Shown here: one piece after another, positions 10,566 through 22,449 of the stretch
Position numbering within the stretch: position 1 is the stretch's first letter
How the letters are laid out: the number at the start of each line of letters is the position of its first letter
Assembly: GCF_003711515.1 (NCBI RefSeq)
Contig: NW_021167080.1
Location: 6,156,346-6,220,345 of the forward strand
Source: Sodiomyces alkalinus F11
Taxonomy: Eukaryota; Ascomycota; Sordariomycetes; Glomerellales; Plectosphaerellaceae
Direction of reading: 5' to 3'
DNA length: 64,000 bases
The notes under the pieces: model-generated
Told to the model about the DNA's origin: nothing
Databases searched by the model: none
Seen by the model: only the letters and a program-made list of their open reading frames with translations
Position numbers and translations under genes: made by a program

Positions 10566-11702
10566 TTATGACGTCTTCCCCCCTTTGATGTTGTTCTTCA
10601 ACGCCTTCTCCGTCTGAATCGCCTGCATGACCTTGAGATTCTCCTCCTCCTTCTGCCAAGCGTCCAACGTGGTCTCCTTCACGTTGCCGATAACCTGCCA
10701 CGGGCCCGAAGTGTACGTGTCACTGTTCCACTCCTTCGAGAGCGCCAGATACTCCGTTCGCCGCTGCACGCGTGCCGCACCGGGTATGCTCTCGCCGTTG
10801 CGGGAGTCGACACGGTCCAAGGACTGCGTCGTATCGATGGCGACGACGGCCTGCTGGACCATGAGATCCTTCGGCAAGGGCGGCGGCAGGATGGCGACGC
10901 GGTGCGCGACGAGGCGGGCGCCGTGGTTCTGCAGGATGCTCCAGGTCGTGCGCTCCCAGGGCTTGCGCTTGTCGATGGCGGCGGAGAGGGCCTGGTACAG
11001 TTCGGGGATGCAGATCTCGCGGAGGGTGTCGCGGTCGCCTTCGGCCAGGGCTTGGCCGAGACGCGCGTGCAGGGCTTTCCCGGCCGCGAGGGCCTGGGAG
11101 CGGTACATGCCGGCGCGGGGCTTGGAGTAGAAGGCGAATATGCTGGGGCGGGAGCGCCAGCGGAGGGTGACGACGGAGACGGCGTCCCAGAACTTGGCCT
11201 TCAGGCGGGTGTACTGGTACTTGAAGAAAATCGTCGGTTTTTTCGGTACTTTGGATAGCGGCATGGGGATGAAGGTGCCTGTAGAAGATTCGCGATTGTG
11301 AGTGTCAGCTCTGGTTAGTCCTCCTCACACTCCCGCTTCGGTTTGCCTGGAGAGCTTTGTCTGCCATTGCAAGTTCCCTTTTCGAGATTTCGACTGTTTG
11401 GCTAGGTTGGGATGGCGAGCTAGGCTGAAGACGAAGCACAGAAAGAACACGGGGTCTCATGGCCAAGACGTACCTGGGAAAATCTTGCTGGCATACTGCC
11501 TTGCCGCTGCCTGCAACGCATGTTTCTGCATCTTGCTCATGTCCTCAAGTTGTGCCTTGCTCATGGCGTCCACCTCTCTCTTAAAGCCCCGAAGCACCGT
11601 ATCAGCCTTCCCTATTGCGTATGATCTCCTAGAGGACCGGAGCGCTGTGGTCACGGCGGGTCGGCCACGGCCAAGCACCAGCCTGGTTGATGGTTGAAAC
11701 AT
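10566..11702 (-). CDS. Mba1/mL45-like mitochondrial protein (Tim44-like fold)
   Basis: Two exons (11702-11474, 11278-10566) flank a 195-nt intron (GTACGT...CTACAG) and give 313 residues. The N-terminus (MFQPSTRLVLGRGRP, then RSSRRSYA) is rich in Arg and Ser and lacks acidic residues, as expected of a mitochondrial presequence. A helical region follows (FKREVDAMSKAQLEDMSKMQ). The joined FPGTFIPMPLSKVPKKP leads into a region resembling the Tim44-like/Mba1 domain, with ALHARLGQALAEGD, LREICIPELYQAL and VAHRVAILPPPLPKD, and ends in a charged tail. Mba1 in yeast and mL45 in animals hold the mitoribosome at the inner membrane for cotranslational insertion. The assignment rests on overall pattern rather than a catalytic motif, so a more general Tim44-like mitochondrial protein is the fallback. 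The gene is divergent from eos1. Confidence 0.75.
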
Positions 11703-12972
11703 GATGTAAGGAAGGGCGAGTTGTTTAAGAGGCTACGGCAGTTCCAGGTCCGTCTGTCGTGATCGCGGGCAGCTCATTAAGCCCTCGAAAGACTGACTAA
11801 GGCCTTCTCGATGGCGGGACGACGATCGGTAGGGCCCTAGTAGAGGAGAATATTATGTCGTCGAGGCCGAATTGCCGCTTCGAGAAACAGACGATTGGGG
11901 ATCTCGAGCTCTCGCGATGGATGGGAAATTTTTGGGCCCCTGACTTATCTATCGGATCCATACTTGTCCTTATCGGGCTACAATTATTGGCGGAGACGGT
12001 TACCTACTTGGGGTTTTTTTTTGGGGGGGAGGGGTTGGACCTTATGTTAGCAGCCTTACGTAAGCGTTTTTAGGTGGACATATATGCTCGAACAGAGAAT
12101 TTTGCACTAACCAGAGCTAGGACAGAGATACCGTAAGAACTCAACAAACTCGACCTTACGCTAACCAGCGCTATACCGCTTTTGATAAAAGCCCCACTTC
12201 TGGAAAGTTATCCTATTAGATGGCAGAGAATTAAAGTATCGATCACGGATATTATCGCTTCGGTTATCAGATAAGCGCTCCGAATACTATGTTTTGATTG
12301 GTTTATTTCAGAAAAGCCTGGGGAAAACGGGGCACTAAGCCTCTAGCGCAAGGTCGAGTTTGTTGAGTTCTTACGGTATCGCTATCATCATAATGTTCTA
12401 AGACTTGCGACATCTGACGAGTCCATCGGCTCTGACCTACACGTGTATAACCAGCCAAACCCGGGCAGGTAGGTAGGTAGTGCACAAAGTACAGATACGG
12501 ATAGACGGTGTGACATAGTGCTTAGGTCCCGTACGTTCATGATTCGTTCGACGCTCTCATCTGCGTGCATAGGTACACGACTTGTCTCGCAAGGTTCATG
12601 TAAGGAAGGCCCTGTCTGTCCCATTTGGCAAGCCAAGTCACCAAAACAGAGACGCCACAGTCGACGACCCAGAGCTCAAAAACAATCTACTCCGTATACT
12701 TATAGGGATAAGGCCCGCCGAGCCTTCCATTTTATCCTTTACCTCAATTCTTCTTTTCGAAGCCACATTCCCCACCTGATCGAACAGAAACAGTGTTTAG
12801 ACGAAGAAACAAAAAGTCCGAACCACATCGACCCTCCGTTTCCACCTCAACCTGCCCCCTCCATTCATACATCCATCGATGAACAAGTCAAAGCACGGCG
12901 CGATACAACAACCACAGGCGGCTGGACGACTCGCTAGGAGAATACCGTATCTCCGCAGCCTTCATCTCCTAG
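11703..12972. promoter_or_regulatory. divergent intergenic region (Mba1-like / eos1)
   Basis: A 1.27-kb shared upstream region for two genes encoding organelle proteins (mitochondrion and ER). It contains the MITE-like element at 12,127-12,380, a T/G homopolymer stretch (about 12,014-12,034), a short GTAG run (about 12,469-12,480) and a C/A-rich leader before eos1 (about 12,790-12,960). No additional gene is supported. Confidence 0.55.
12127..12380. mobile_element. MITE-like element with 36-bp terminal inverted repeats
   Basis: The first 36 bases (12,127-12,162, beginning GATACCGTAAGAACTC) are the reverse complement of 12,345-12,380 with a single mismatch. The 182-bp interior has no reading frame of note. 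If the two outermost bases on each side are read as flank, a TA lies at each end, as expected for Tc1/mariner-derived MITEs. That TSD is ambiguous because it merges with the symmetric sequence. No copy elsewhere in this window. It lies in the promoter region shared by the Mba1-like and eos1 genes. Confidence 0.75.
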
Positions 12973-14274
12973 ATGGACTACCGCCGTTCCCGTTCCCCGA
13001 CGAGACCACCACCGTATGAACCCCCGACAAGCTTCCCCTCTTCCGCTGTCTCACATGCCGCCGCCGCCCCTCGACATCAACTGCAACGGGCCGTGTCCGC
13101 TGGCAGTCTGGCCGCCCCCAACATGACTTCGCACACGAACGCGAAAGCGGACAGGATGAACAAGAACGCCACAACGGGCACAAGCACCCCCAGACGCCGC
13201 CGCTCCTCCCCTTCCCCGGGCCTCCTTTCCGCCTCTTTTCTCGAGCCCCGCATCGCTGTCGTACTCGAGATTCCCAAATCCTGGCGCCCCTGGCTCTTCT
13301 TCTGCCGCCTCCTCTCGATTTGTCCCGCTATCTACTGGGGCATACAACCCGCCCTTGAGCTCTTCATTCGCGTCATGCTCGCCCTGCCGTGGTCGGCCTT
13401 GCTCGAAGCGCTCGGTGCGGACCCTCTGACTATGGACGTCATGGTCCCGGGGGAGCCCATCTGCCCAGCTAGCCCGAGAAGCATGGGGCCCTTCCTCAGC
13501 GGCGCTCCCCCAGGGACGAGATTACCGGGTAGTTCCAGACGATATCCGTGGACTGAGATGGCATTGGGCGTCATATGGGTGCGTACAAAAGAGCATAGAG
13601 GAGCATGACATTGTCCCCCTCTTTGTCTCACGTTTTGCTTTTTTGATCGACGGGCAAAACAATGCTAATGACGTCTTTCTCTCTCCAGTGCGGCTCGTCG
13701 GGTTACCTATCCTTCTTCTTCGCTGACTGCCTCATGTCTCGCTGGCTCATAAACTATACCCCACAGGCCACCATCATCCGCCTCTTGACTATAAACTGCG
13801 CCAACGCGTTTTTAACGGAACGCATCCTATTCTTCGCCGGCGGCTTCGATGACGGTCGTCTCCTCCTCCCAGGCTGGATCAGCATCGCCAGCGTGAGTTC
13901 GCCTACTCCTTACCCTTCTTTCTCTGTCCCGTATTTTACTCTCCGGGGAGTTGGAGCTTTTCGCTAACTGTTTCGGATTCTCTTCCGAGAAAACACAAAA
14001 GACGTTGACTGTGTTATATCATATCACACAACGAAAGATCAATATCCAAAAGGAGACCTCGACATCCATCAACGTCTTTTCTATCGCTAGCTTCGTCAGC
14101 ACGGTCACTCTACTTGGTCACCTACACACTAGCAACCCCGAATACCCCGACTCCCTCTTGCTGCAGTTTGTGCGCATGATCCGGACGCACTGGGCTCATA
14201 TGGCGGGCGAGAGCGGTTTCAGAGACGGTCGCGGCGGAGGTAGCTTTGTGGCGACCAGCAAGTGCGACTTGTAA
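12973..14274 (+). CDS. eos1: Eos1-like N-glycosylation protein of the ER
   Basis: Three exons (12,973-13,578; 13,689-13,892; 14,002-14,274), all phase 0, give 360 residues. About 85 N-terminal residues are Pro/Ser/Arg-rich and probably cytosolic and disordered. The Eos1 domain then starts (VLEIPKSWRPWLFFCRLLSI) and crosses the first intron at LGVIW-CGSSGYLSFFF. It continues through DCLMSRWLINYTPQATIIRL and LLLPGWISIAS, then across the second intron into TLTVLYHITQRKINIQKETS and SINVFSIASFVS. Several hydrophobic segments indicate a polytopic membrane protein. In yeast, Eos1 is an ER protein needed for normal N-glycosylation and oxidative-stress tolerance. The C-terminus (after SLLLQFVRMIRTHW) is Gly/Arg-rich and less conserved. 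The last acceptor (AAAAG) is weak, but the frame and conservation require it. Confidence 0.88.
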
Positions 14275-14987
14275 ATCCCCCCCCCATTTTTTTTTCTTTT
14301 TCTTTCGCAACGACAGGCATCGGTTTCGGGCGAAAAACTCATAATGATGGCGTACACGGGACACGATTAGCGTTTGAATCTTTCCTCATGGCTACCTAGC
14401 GCACACGTACAGCAGATGCCCCTTAGCTACCAATTATTCCCCGTGGTGACAGGAAACATCGAATAACAGAGCCACGATCATACTAGTCTAGCCAGTGCGT
14501 CAAGGAGAGCTGGCTGGCGCACGTAACAAGATGACGAAAGACATATATTTCAATTCCACACCATTGGCAAATAAAGACGTCAATTTTGCTAGTCGAGCTC
14601 CGCTTGCGGACCCTGATTCAAGCTAGGCTGTCGCTGTAGAACACGGCGGCGGAACCATAGCGGCGACAGAGTCCCAGCTTTGAGATCCTACCCTAGTCAT
14701 TTGCCATGCGCGCCAGACAGACCTGACGCCTCCCTCCACACCCTTCTTCCCTTTCTTTCTCACTCAACGGAGTCGCTAATCGCCAAACTAGGCCCGGCCA
14801 CCGCCTGGACGTCGGGCACCAGCTAGGCGGTAAACGCCCGAGGCACGCAAGGCGATGGGCCAGCGGGGAGTGCGCTTCGTAACACTCGCGGCCTTCACCC
14901 GTGAGTCGACCTCGAGCGGCATGGGATACCCCACTACTGGTGACGCGACACGACACGACACGACACGACGGTGACTTGTGGGGAGGC
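14275..14987. other. 3' intergenic region between convergent eos1 and eIF1 genes
   Basis: Contains a C-run and T-rich stretch right after eos1 (14,277-14,306) and a short tandem array of the pentamer CGACA (four perfect units, 14,946-14,965, plus a partial one) just downstream of the eIF1 stop. No gene seen. Confidence 0.55.
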
Positions 14988-15648
14988 CTAGAAGCCGTGG
15001 ACCTTGATAGACTTAGGGTCCAACTCTAGGCCTTCCTTCTTGTCTGTGAGGAATCCTTGCACATCCTTGCGTTGATCGCCTTGGAGCTGGATCACCTCTC
15101 CCATCTCGGTGTCATTGACGATGGTGCCATTGCAGGCTAAGGGGGTTAGTAGAAAAATCCCTCGAATGTAATAGAACACAGCGGGGGGTTATGACGTACC
15201 GAACTTCTTTTTGATCACCTTGAGGATCTTCTTTCGGTCGAATTTCTTCGGAAGACCCTGAACGGTCGTCAAGGTTTTACGTCCATTACGCTCTGTCGCC
15301 GGTGTCAGTTCGTTTACCCAACAGTAGAACTTGGGCGAAATAGGAAAAATGTGAGGTAGTATGGGAGTCGAATGGGCGGGCGGGAAGGAGAGGGACGTAC
15401 GTTGGATACGTATATGGATATAATTTTGAGTCTGCTTCGTCTCATCAGTGTCTTCGTCGGCTTCGGCGAAGGGGTCTGTGTCGGATGTCAAAGTGGTTAG
15501 CGATGTACTGCGATACAAGCCAAGACCCAACCAGGAAGCCACGCCGTTGAATCGAGGTAGCAACAGGCAAACGGATCAACGGGTAAGAGGTTCCCGGAGC
15601 TCGCCAGGGTGGAAACATACCGTAGGTCTTGAGATTTTCAATTGACAT
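14988..15648 (-). CDS. sui1: translation initiation factor eIF1 (SUI1)
   Basis: Four exons (15,648-15,621; 15,475-15,401; 15,292-15,200; 15,136-14,988) give 114 residues, the normal eIF1 length. The protein starts MSIENLKTYDPFAEADED, passes through the acidic linker and NYIHIRIQQRNGRKTLT, then TVQGLPKKFDRKKILKVIKK, then across intron 3 into ACNGTIVNDTEMGEVIQLQG and DQRKDVQGFLTDKKEG, ending KVHGF. This is the complete SUI1 fold. eIF1 binds the 40S subunit near the P site and enforces start-codon stringency with eIF1A and eIF2. All three intron phases close exactly and recreate conserved residues (Asp, Gln and Ala at the joints). Four small exons for a 114-residue protein are typical in filamentous fungi. 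The only oddity is QGFLTDKKEG, slightly longer than the common form. Confidence 0.96.
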
Positions 15649-16350
15649 AAACTCGACTTTCCGGGGGTTATCCGTGGGAAAGGGGGTTTTTGGATGGGAG
15701 AAGGGGGCGAGCGACCGACGGCTTGAACAAGGGTCTCGCTGTAAATATGTGATTGCTGAAGGGAATGGATTGACGAGAGCCAAAGGAAAAGTGTTACTGA
15801 GTACTTGAGCGTGGGAGAATGGAGTCTCGAGAGATAGGTGGTGATGTGTCCTAATAAACTGCCCTGCTTTGAGTGCTGGTTCAACTGGAAGAGAGGATGA
15901 AGAGGAACCGAAGCTGGGAGAGAATACTGGAAAAAAGGCAGGTCAGACAGGCGGGGCAGGGGCAGCTGAGGGGCGAAGCACGGTTGTGGGAGGCACAGCG
16001 AGACAACTGCACGGGCCAAGCCGATTTGCCTTCAGCCCACCAACCAGCGCCGAGGCCTTATCCTTAGATGTAAGGCATCAAACCCGATTCGGAGGGGATG
16101 GCGGGCCTCTTTTTTCGCCGAATGGACCTGGGGAAGTTCCACTTGGTCTCGAGTTGTTGTGGCTGGGGTTGATATGGAAGTACCGATACGTCGGTGAGTA
16201 CAGCCGAGTGTTTGATAACGCCTGGACAGTTATGGCGGTGTGAAGTGACTGTTTATCATAATAAAATAAAAATGACTTAACTTGATTTATACTAAGGTAC
16301 CTTAACTACCTTATTGGTACTACACTACCTTACGGGGAATGGAAGATAGC
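15649..16350. promoter_or_regulatory. upstream region of eIF1, up to the transposon border
   Basis: The first 400 bp are ordinary GC-balanced sequence, presumably the eIF1 promoter and leader. From about 16,250 base composition shifts to AT-rich, with the palindrome TAAGGTACCTTA at 16,293-16,304. The hAT target duplication begins at 16,351. The plus-strand open frame at about 15,869-16,243 has no motif and overlaps the divergent promoter. Confidence 0.5.
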
Positions 16351-16358
16351 ACACGGAA
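16351..16358. repeat. left target-site duplication of the hAT-like element
   Basis: ACACGGAA, repeated exactly at 45,851-45,858 right outside the other end of the element. Eight bases is the hAT-superfamily length. Confidence 0.85.
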
Positions 16359-16410
16359 GAGGTTATAGATAAACTGATATCTAAGCGCGAGGCTAAGCTA
16401 AGGGTAGGTG
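16359..16410. repeat. left terminal inverted repeat of the hAT-like element
   Basis: Matches the reverse complement of 45,799-45,850 without gaps, with only a handful of mismatches, nearly all transitions as expected from RIP. Confidence 0.85.
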
Positions 16411-18998
16411 TGGAGCGGAGTAGGGCGATATATTAACCTGATAGTTATTATAGGTTATAGCCTATACAGGTTATATAATATACGTGTGTGCCTTAAGTAA
16501 GTATTAGGCGTTAATAGAGGGGTAAATAGAGAGGGGTAATATTATAGTGAAGATAGTGATAAATTAAAGAAGGACTAGGAAACGATTCGGAAACGATTCG
16601 GAAACGTTTTGGGAACGATTAGGAATTTATTTAAGATAACTTCCTATACAGAGTTAGATCCGGATAGTAAGATTTAGTAACGGGAAGAGCTTAAAGGCTT
16701 AGAAGATTTAAGAAGATGATTTTCAGAATCTAAGATTTATTAAGAATAAAAATCAAAGACCGTATCTTTATAGACTCTATCCGAGCCGATAACCTCCACG
16801 GGATATAATCTAAAGGAATTAAGTTAATTAGGTGAATATATACGAAATACTATATTATATTTTATTTTACTAACTAATATTAGATTCTATGTAATAATAA
16901 AAGTATCTTAATTCTTATCTCTGCTTTTATATATAGTAATAGACGACTTGCCTTAGGCTCTCGCGCTGTAGAGGTGGATAATATCTTCTATATAGCCGGA
17001 ATTCCTAAGATACCTTAAATATCTCCTGCTAGGGTAGCTATAATTATGCTAATAGAGGTTTTAAGTAACGAGGAGAAGAAATCCCCCTAGAAAATAGTAA
17101 GGTTTAGCTTTATTTACCTTATTTATAACTTCTATTAATCTATATATCTCTAGATCTAGTACGAAATAGCTCGAAAATAACCTAGTTTCCGGGCGACCAG
17201 TGCTGCATTTAGTAATACCCCTATTTTTCGTTATCTATATACGTGTTAAGGGGGTAAAGCTTATTAATATCTATCCTAATTAGACTTCTATTATAAGAGT
17301 GTTACGCCTTAATTACTTAACTAGATTAGTATACGAAGGGCTAAGGTAAAAGAGCTAACCGTGTAAAAGAAAGCTTTAGAGTAAGGAAAACGTGTTTAGA
17401 TAATATACAATCAATACTAATATATTTTAGATAGGCTTAAGCAGTAAAAGGAAGATTCTCTAAAAAGACTGCCTGTATAAATACGGACTAAGTATATTTT
17501 CTAGTAGTAGACTCTAGTATCTACTATATAAGTATAACCTTATAAAATTCTATATCCTTTTGGATTTATTCTAATTAAGTATAGCACCTTACGAACTTCT
17601 AATAGTATCGTATACGGTGCTAGTCTTAGATACTATCGGATATAACGCGTTATTGTTTTCTCGCGATTATTCTATTAGTCTATTACCCTTATATAGACCT
17701 TATTAAACGCGTTTTTAATCCTATAATAAACGGCGTCCTTACGAATCTAAATAAGAACTATTACCTTTTCACCACTAATCGTAGAAAACGAAGGATATAT
17801 AGTGAGTTAATCCAGAAATAACCTAGATATATCCCGGAAACGATTCGGAAACGATTCGGGAACGTTTCCGGTAATATTTTAACTAGATACACTAACGCTT
17901 AGAAATAGATAAAGTTTATCTCGCGGGGCCTAGCGAAATCTAAAGTCGAAAATACGATATCGAATTTCGATTTTTTATTCTATACGATTTCGATATAATA
18001 CTATAGATTATTATAACCTCCTATAGAATATATATTTACCCTCCTTTACCCTTATTAAAAGCCCCCTTATTAGTGATTAATAGGATTACTAGAGTAGTCG
18101 CGAAAAGTAATAAACCGACAATAACACTAACCGTATTCCTTAAATTAAGTGAACTTAAGGAATTTATCGCTGAGTTTAAAGGGCAGATAATTATAGATAT
18201 CTATACTAGTCTTACGAATACTAATTACCTTCGATATATTATTCGTAAATAATAGATTATCCTATTTCCTTAAGGCGGTCGGAGTATTACTTTAGTACTT
18301 AAGTAGATAAAAGAAGTAAACTAACGGTTATATATAAGTATTCTACTTAGTAAAATACACGATATATTCTAATAAAACTACTCTAGTATATTTAGCATTT
18401 ATACTAATTATGATATAACTATATAGTGATCTATTTTTTTATAGAGTAAGTAAAGTAATAGAAGTTCCCCGATATAACTTTTTTCTTCGTCGATACTAAC
18501 TATAAATATATTAGCGGTATAGAGTAAAAAGAAATTATTTAGGCTTAGTATAGTCCTAACTTAGAGCGAGGTATATTTCCGAATTATTTCCGAATTATTT
18601 CCGAATCGTTTCTAAATATTTCTGAATCTTTCTAAATATTTCTGAATCTTTCTGAATATTTCTGAATCTTTCTGAATCGGTTCGGAATCGTTTCTCGATT
18701 ATTTCTAATATATTCTAGTACTGCCTTTAGTAAGGTGCTATATAAACTTAGAAATAACGGAGATATATCTTTATATATTTCGATAGGTCTTCTATATCCT
18801 AAAGGATAAGTATATAATACTAATTTAGTAGAAATACCTCCACGGTATCAGTCTACTTAGGGTGACCTTAGATTAGGCCTTACTGGTGATTTAAGGATTC
18901 GGGAAATATCGTTAGGAAAGATATCGGCTAAAAGAATTATAGGAAGTATAGGTGACTCGCTATATTCGACTCTATATAGTTTATTTTCGGCGAGGTAT
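16411..18998. other. left body of the hAT-like element, decayed
   Basis: AT-rich, RIP-mutated DNA without any long open frame. A motif close to GGAAACGATTCGGAAACG recurs on this strand (about 16,576-16,620 and 17,838-17,865) and as its complement (GAATCGTTTCC-like) at about 18,585-18,695, where it is degraded into a short tandem array. The same motif occurs in the right part of the element (34,780-34,830; 36,345-36,370; 36,945-36,980), so it belongs to the transposon. I cannot assign transposase domains here. Confidence 0.5.
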
Positions 18999-19010
18999 TA
19001 AAAGTATTCT
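18999..19010. repeat. left target-site duplication of the LINE
   Basis: TAAAAGTATTCT, repeated exactly at 34,623-34,634 right after the (AAT)n tail. A 12-bp variable-length duplication is typical of target-primed reverse transcription. Confidence 0.85.
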
Positions 19011-19329
19011 CAAAAAACTCTGGGCTGCAGATTATAAACATAATAACCACGGGCGTATAATAGGAGTAAAATCGATAAAACCACCGAGACGGGGACTATA
19101 ACCACCGCCTCCCTCCCGAGATATCATCGTAGCGGTACCGTAATACCGGCGCTACGGTATAACTGGAGGAAACGTGGGATAATGTTATCCCGACCGCGAC
19201 GACGCAGAATTCGTAACGGACCTACTTTTCGTAATACGAGCGTTCCCCCCCTCGCCCTTAGCGGGATGTAGCGCAGAACCGATATAAGACCAAGAGGGGA
19301 CCGTCGCGCCCCCTAAAACTAAGAGTCCC

Positions 19330-20400
19330 TAAGATTAAGGCAGAAATTTAGGCCCTACTAGCTAACGGGAACACGATCGAATAGGTCGTGGAGCTAGTAG
19401 AGGAATTAATCACGATACGTAATATCCGTAAGGACGCCGGCGTGTTACCGCTAGTATACCTACACGCTATTATCCGCTACGTTATCCGAGAAGAACTCCG
19501 AAAAGGAATAAGCGGTACGAAAAAGACCTAGGCTAATATTATAGCCCGGGTACCCGTGGCGGTACCGCCACGGGACCCGGCCCCCCCTAAAGTGATACCC
19601 GCTAGGCATTACCGGGAACTAATTATCCGCTAAGGAACCCACCCCGAAGACTAGCCCCTTAAAGCCAGGACCCTAAAGGAAATTATCTAAGCTATAAATA
19701 CCACGACTACCCGACACGATACCGTAGCGGCACGGAAGCTATCGAGCGGAGATATCTACCTTACCTTTACCGAAGGGGTATAATAGTAGGCCACCCACGA
19801 GGAATAATAGATTAAGAAGGCCTTCGGTAAAGGAGCTACCCTAGCCGTACGCACTTACCCTGCCCTAGCTAAGGCTATCCCCTAGGAGACCCTTAACGCC
19901 TTATCCGAAGAAGACCTGCTAGTATCCCTATAAGACACGAACCCCGAAGTAAAAATTATCCGAGCACGATAACGGGTACCCCGCCGCGGTACCGGCAGGG
20001 TAGCGCTTCTCCTTATCAAATCGGCTTTACCGGAAGGAGCAGCGAGCATTATCCGGAATACCCTCCTCTTTAAAGGGTGCAGCTAGATCTATAAGCTATA
20101 CGATCCTAACCTTAGCCCCCTAAGATACTATAAATACCTATACTTTGGCTACTGGGTAAACGGCTACCTTACCGCGGAGAGGGTATACCGCTATTATGCT
20201 AAGCCTAAATTAGCGCATCTATAGGGCCTAGGATACTACGAAGCTATGGCGCCTAAGCGCCCCCGCCGCTATACCGCTTATACCGGAGACTATAATACCT
20301 TTAACGATTTATACCGACTACTAAAGAAGGAGGCCGAGAAGACCCGCGAAGCGTATAAATACCGAGCCAGGGACTTTAATATCACCCGCTAGACCGAAGC
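19330..20400 (+). pseudogene. LINE ORF1 (nucleic-acid-binding protein), broken
   Basis: In one plus frame the text is coding-like between stops (for example VVELVEELITIRNIRKDAGV). It ends in a block spaced like zinc knuckles (YKYLYFGYWVNGYLTAERVY), where several expected Cys read as Tyr, the product of TGC/TGT to TAC/TAT changes. ORF1 proteins of Tad-type LINEs are RNA-binding and end in CCHC knuckles. Exact ends are not definable because of stops. Confidence 0.65.
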
Positions 20401-20639
20401 GGTATACCCGCGGTAGCCGTAGATCTTCCCTCCAATTATTATCGCCTAGGACTAGGACTAACCCCTCCGTAGGGGTAGGGGTTAGCCCCCGAAAAGGACT
20501 AGAGGATAGGAGGGCTCCCCGATACTAAGCTCGATAAGCGCCTATATAGTCCCCCGCGGGGCTAATAAGGCACTATAGTAGGAACCCTAAAGCTAGACCC
20601 CGGTCATACCGGGCACGCTATCTTAACCCCCCCTCCCTT

Positions 20640-22033
20640 TAATTAATAAAAATCCACGTCCTTTCATGGAATATAGGGAGGAGTTAGGCGTGGCGGGAGC
20701 TACCGCCCCGGTGCCGCGCCGAGTACAATATAATAGTAATCCAGGAACCCGGCCTTAACCGTTTCACGAAAAGCCCTACTTACCCCTCCTAAGGGGTATA
20801 CCGGCTAATCTAGGGAGGAGGCCACGCCCTCTTATATATCTATAAAAGATACTCGCTATATATATAGACGTAGCGGGCCTACCACAATACCTACGCGGTT
20901 ATATTTAGGACCGGAGACAATACCCTTATAATCTAGTCGATTTACTTAGAGAACTACTAGTTAGCTAGGATTCCCTAAAATACGCCCCTATAAGATATAT
21001 TCGACACGGCACTGCTACGGGGCCGATACGTCCTTATAGGGGACTTTAACCTATACTACCCCTTATAGTCTTAGCCACTATAGTACTACCCCCGAGCCGA
21101 TACCCTGCTTACCCTTATAACCCGGTAGAACATAGACCTAGTAACCCCCCCCGGAATAACTATATAGCACCGCCCGGGCCGGCGCGCTAGCACTATCGAC
21201 CTTATATAGGTAATATAAGGGCTCCGCTACGACTTTAGTAGCCCGGATAAGACCGTTATCGGGTTAGACTACTACTTATAGATAGCCTGAATCCTTATAG
21301 AGACGGACACTACGCCGATTACCGCGACGATACCACCGTAGGACCTAGCCGGGCCCCGCTAAGTCTAGAAAGACTTTAACCCTATATAGGTCTCCTAGCT
21401 CGCCGCTACGCAGATACGGTAGACTAGCCCCCTTATATTACTAGGAGATATCGACTTAGTATTAGATAATCTAATAGAAGACCTTATAACCCTAGCCGAT
21501 AAGGCCGCGCCGCGCCGCTATAAGGGCACCCCTAAACACCCACCTACCCCTTAGTAGAACGCGGAGCTAACCGCCCCTACCTAGGAAATAAGGCGCCTTT
21601 ACCGTAGATATATATCTAAGAAGTCCCGGAACCGATAAGACGAGTTCTAGGAAGTAAAGAGGCGCTAAGATAAGGCCGTGGCGGTAATAAAGCGGCTATA
21701 CTAACAGCACCTGCTTTTCTCGACTGGGAAGAATAATAGCCTTTTTAGCGGTTATAGAAATAGGCACGAATTAAAGGGGGAGCACCGCCGGACCCCCTAT
21801 CGGTGCTATTACTATACTAAAACGATAGCGATAACCCGGTAACTATACACGCAGAAAAAGCCGAAGTCCTTAACCGGAAGTTCTTCCCCCCCCCTCTCCC
21901 TTACCGCCCTTAGACCCCTAGGCGCGGAATTCCCCCGGGGTAGGACTTCCGTCGAGATATCACTGTAACGGACGTATAGGGGCGCCTTAAGAAGACGAAA
22001 CCCTAGGCGGTACTAGGACTAAACGGACTCCTA
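20640..22033 (+). pseudogene. LINE ORF2, endonuclease part, broken and cut by gypsy A
   Basis: Motifs of the AP-like endonuclease can be read through stops: ILIGDFNLHYPL, NIDLVTPPGITI, HRPGRRASTIDLI, and SPDKTVIGLDYYL in the position of the SDH motif. The linker toward the reverse transcriptase (about 21,540-21,760) is rich in Arg and Lys. The frame is interrupted at 22,033 by the TCCTA duplication and gypsy A, and resumes at 31,007. Confidence 0.75.
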
Positions 22034-22397
22034 TATCAGGTGCCTGCAGCAGTGGTCATCATAGGTCCCTAGTGTGAATCTATAGGGGTCCAGGCCTGCC
22101 TAGTCTAAGACCCTCGAGGCATAAATAAAATAATTATCACACAGTAAACAGGATAGTCCCTCGAAGTAAATAAAGCAGCCCTCGAGGAAGTAAATAGAGT
22201 AGTCCTCGAGGAGTAGCCGAGGGTAGAAGAGCGTAAACTTAAGGAGCGGAAGAGCCTCCCCTTTAAAGAGGGAGGCCAGCGATTAATCTAATTCTTTAGC
22301 TACACCCACGTTCTAACCCTATTATGATCCTATCGTGATTATACCTAGTTCCTTACTTAACCCCACCTTTTCACTCTTTACGACTACCTATTTGATA
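22034..22397 (+). repeat. gypsy A 5' LTR (364 bp)
   Basis: Starts TATCAGGTGCC (ancestrally TGTCAGG, as still seen in gypsy B) and ends TTTGATA. Contains three tandem units of about 23 bp with the core AGTAAA...CCTCGA (about 22,145-22,212). Confidence 0.88.
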
Positions 22398-22449
22398 TTT
22401 TAATCGCTCTACTCTCGAAGGGCGCGAAGACCGTGAAGGAGAGTTACTA

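Noticed and set aside
15869..16243. 124-codon plus-strand frame next to the eIF1 promoter
   Set aside because: No motif, overlaps other frames and ends at the start of AT-rich DNA; not supported.
22145..22212. Possible CRISPR-like short repeat array
   Set aside because: Three diverged units of about 23 bp without unique spacers, inside a retrotransposon LTR of a eukaryote; simple LTR tandem repeats.
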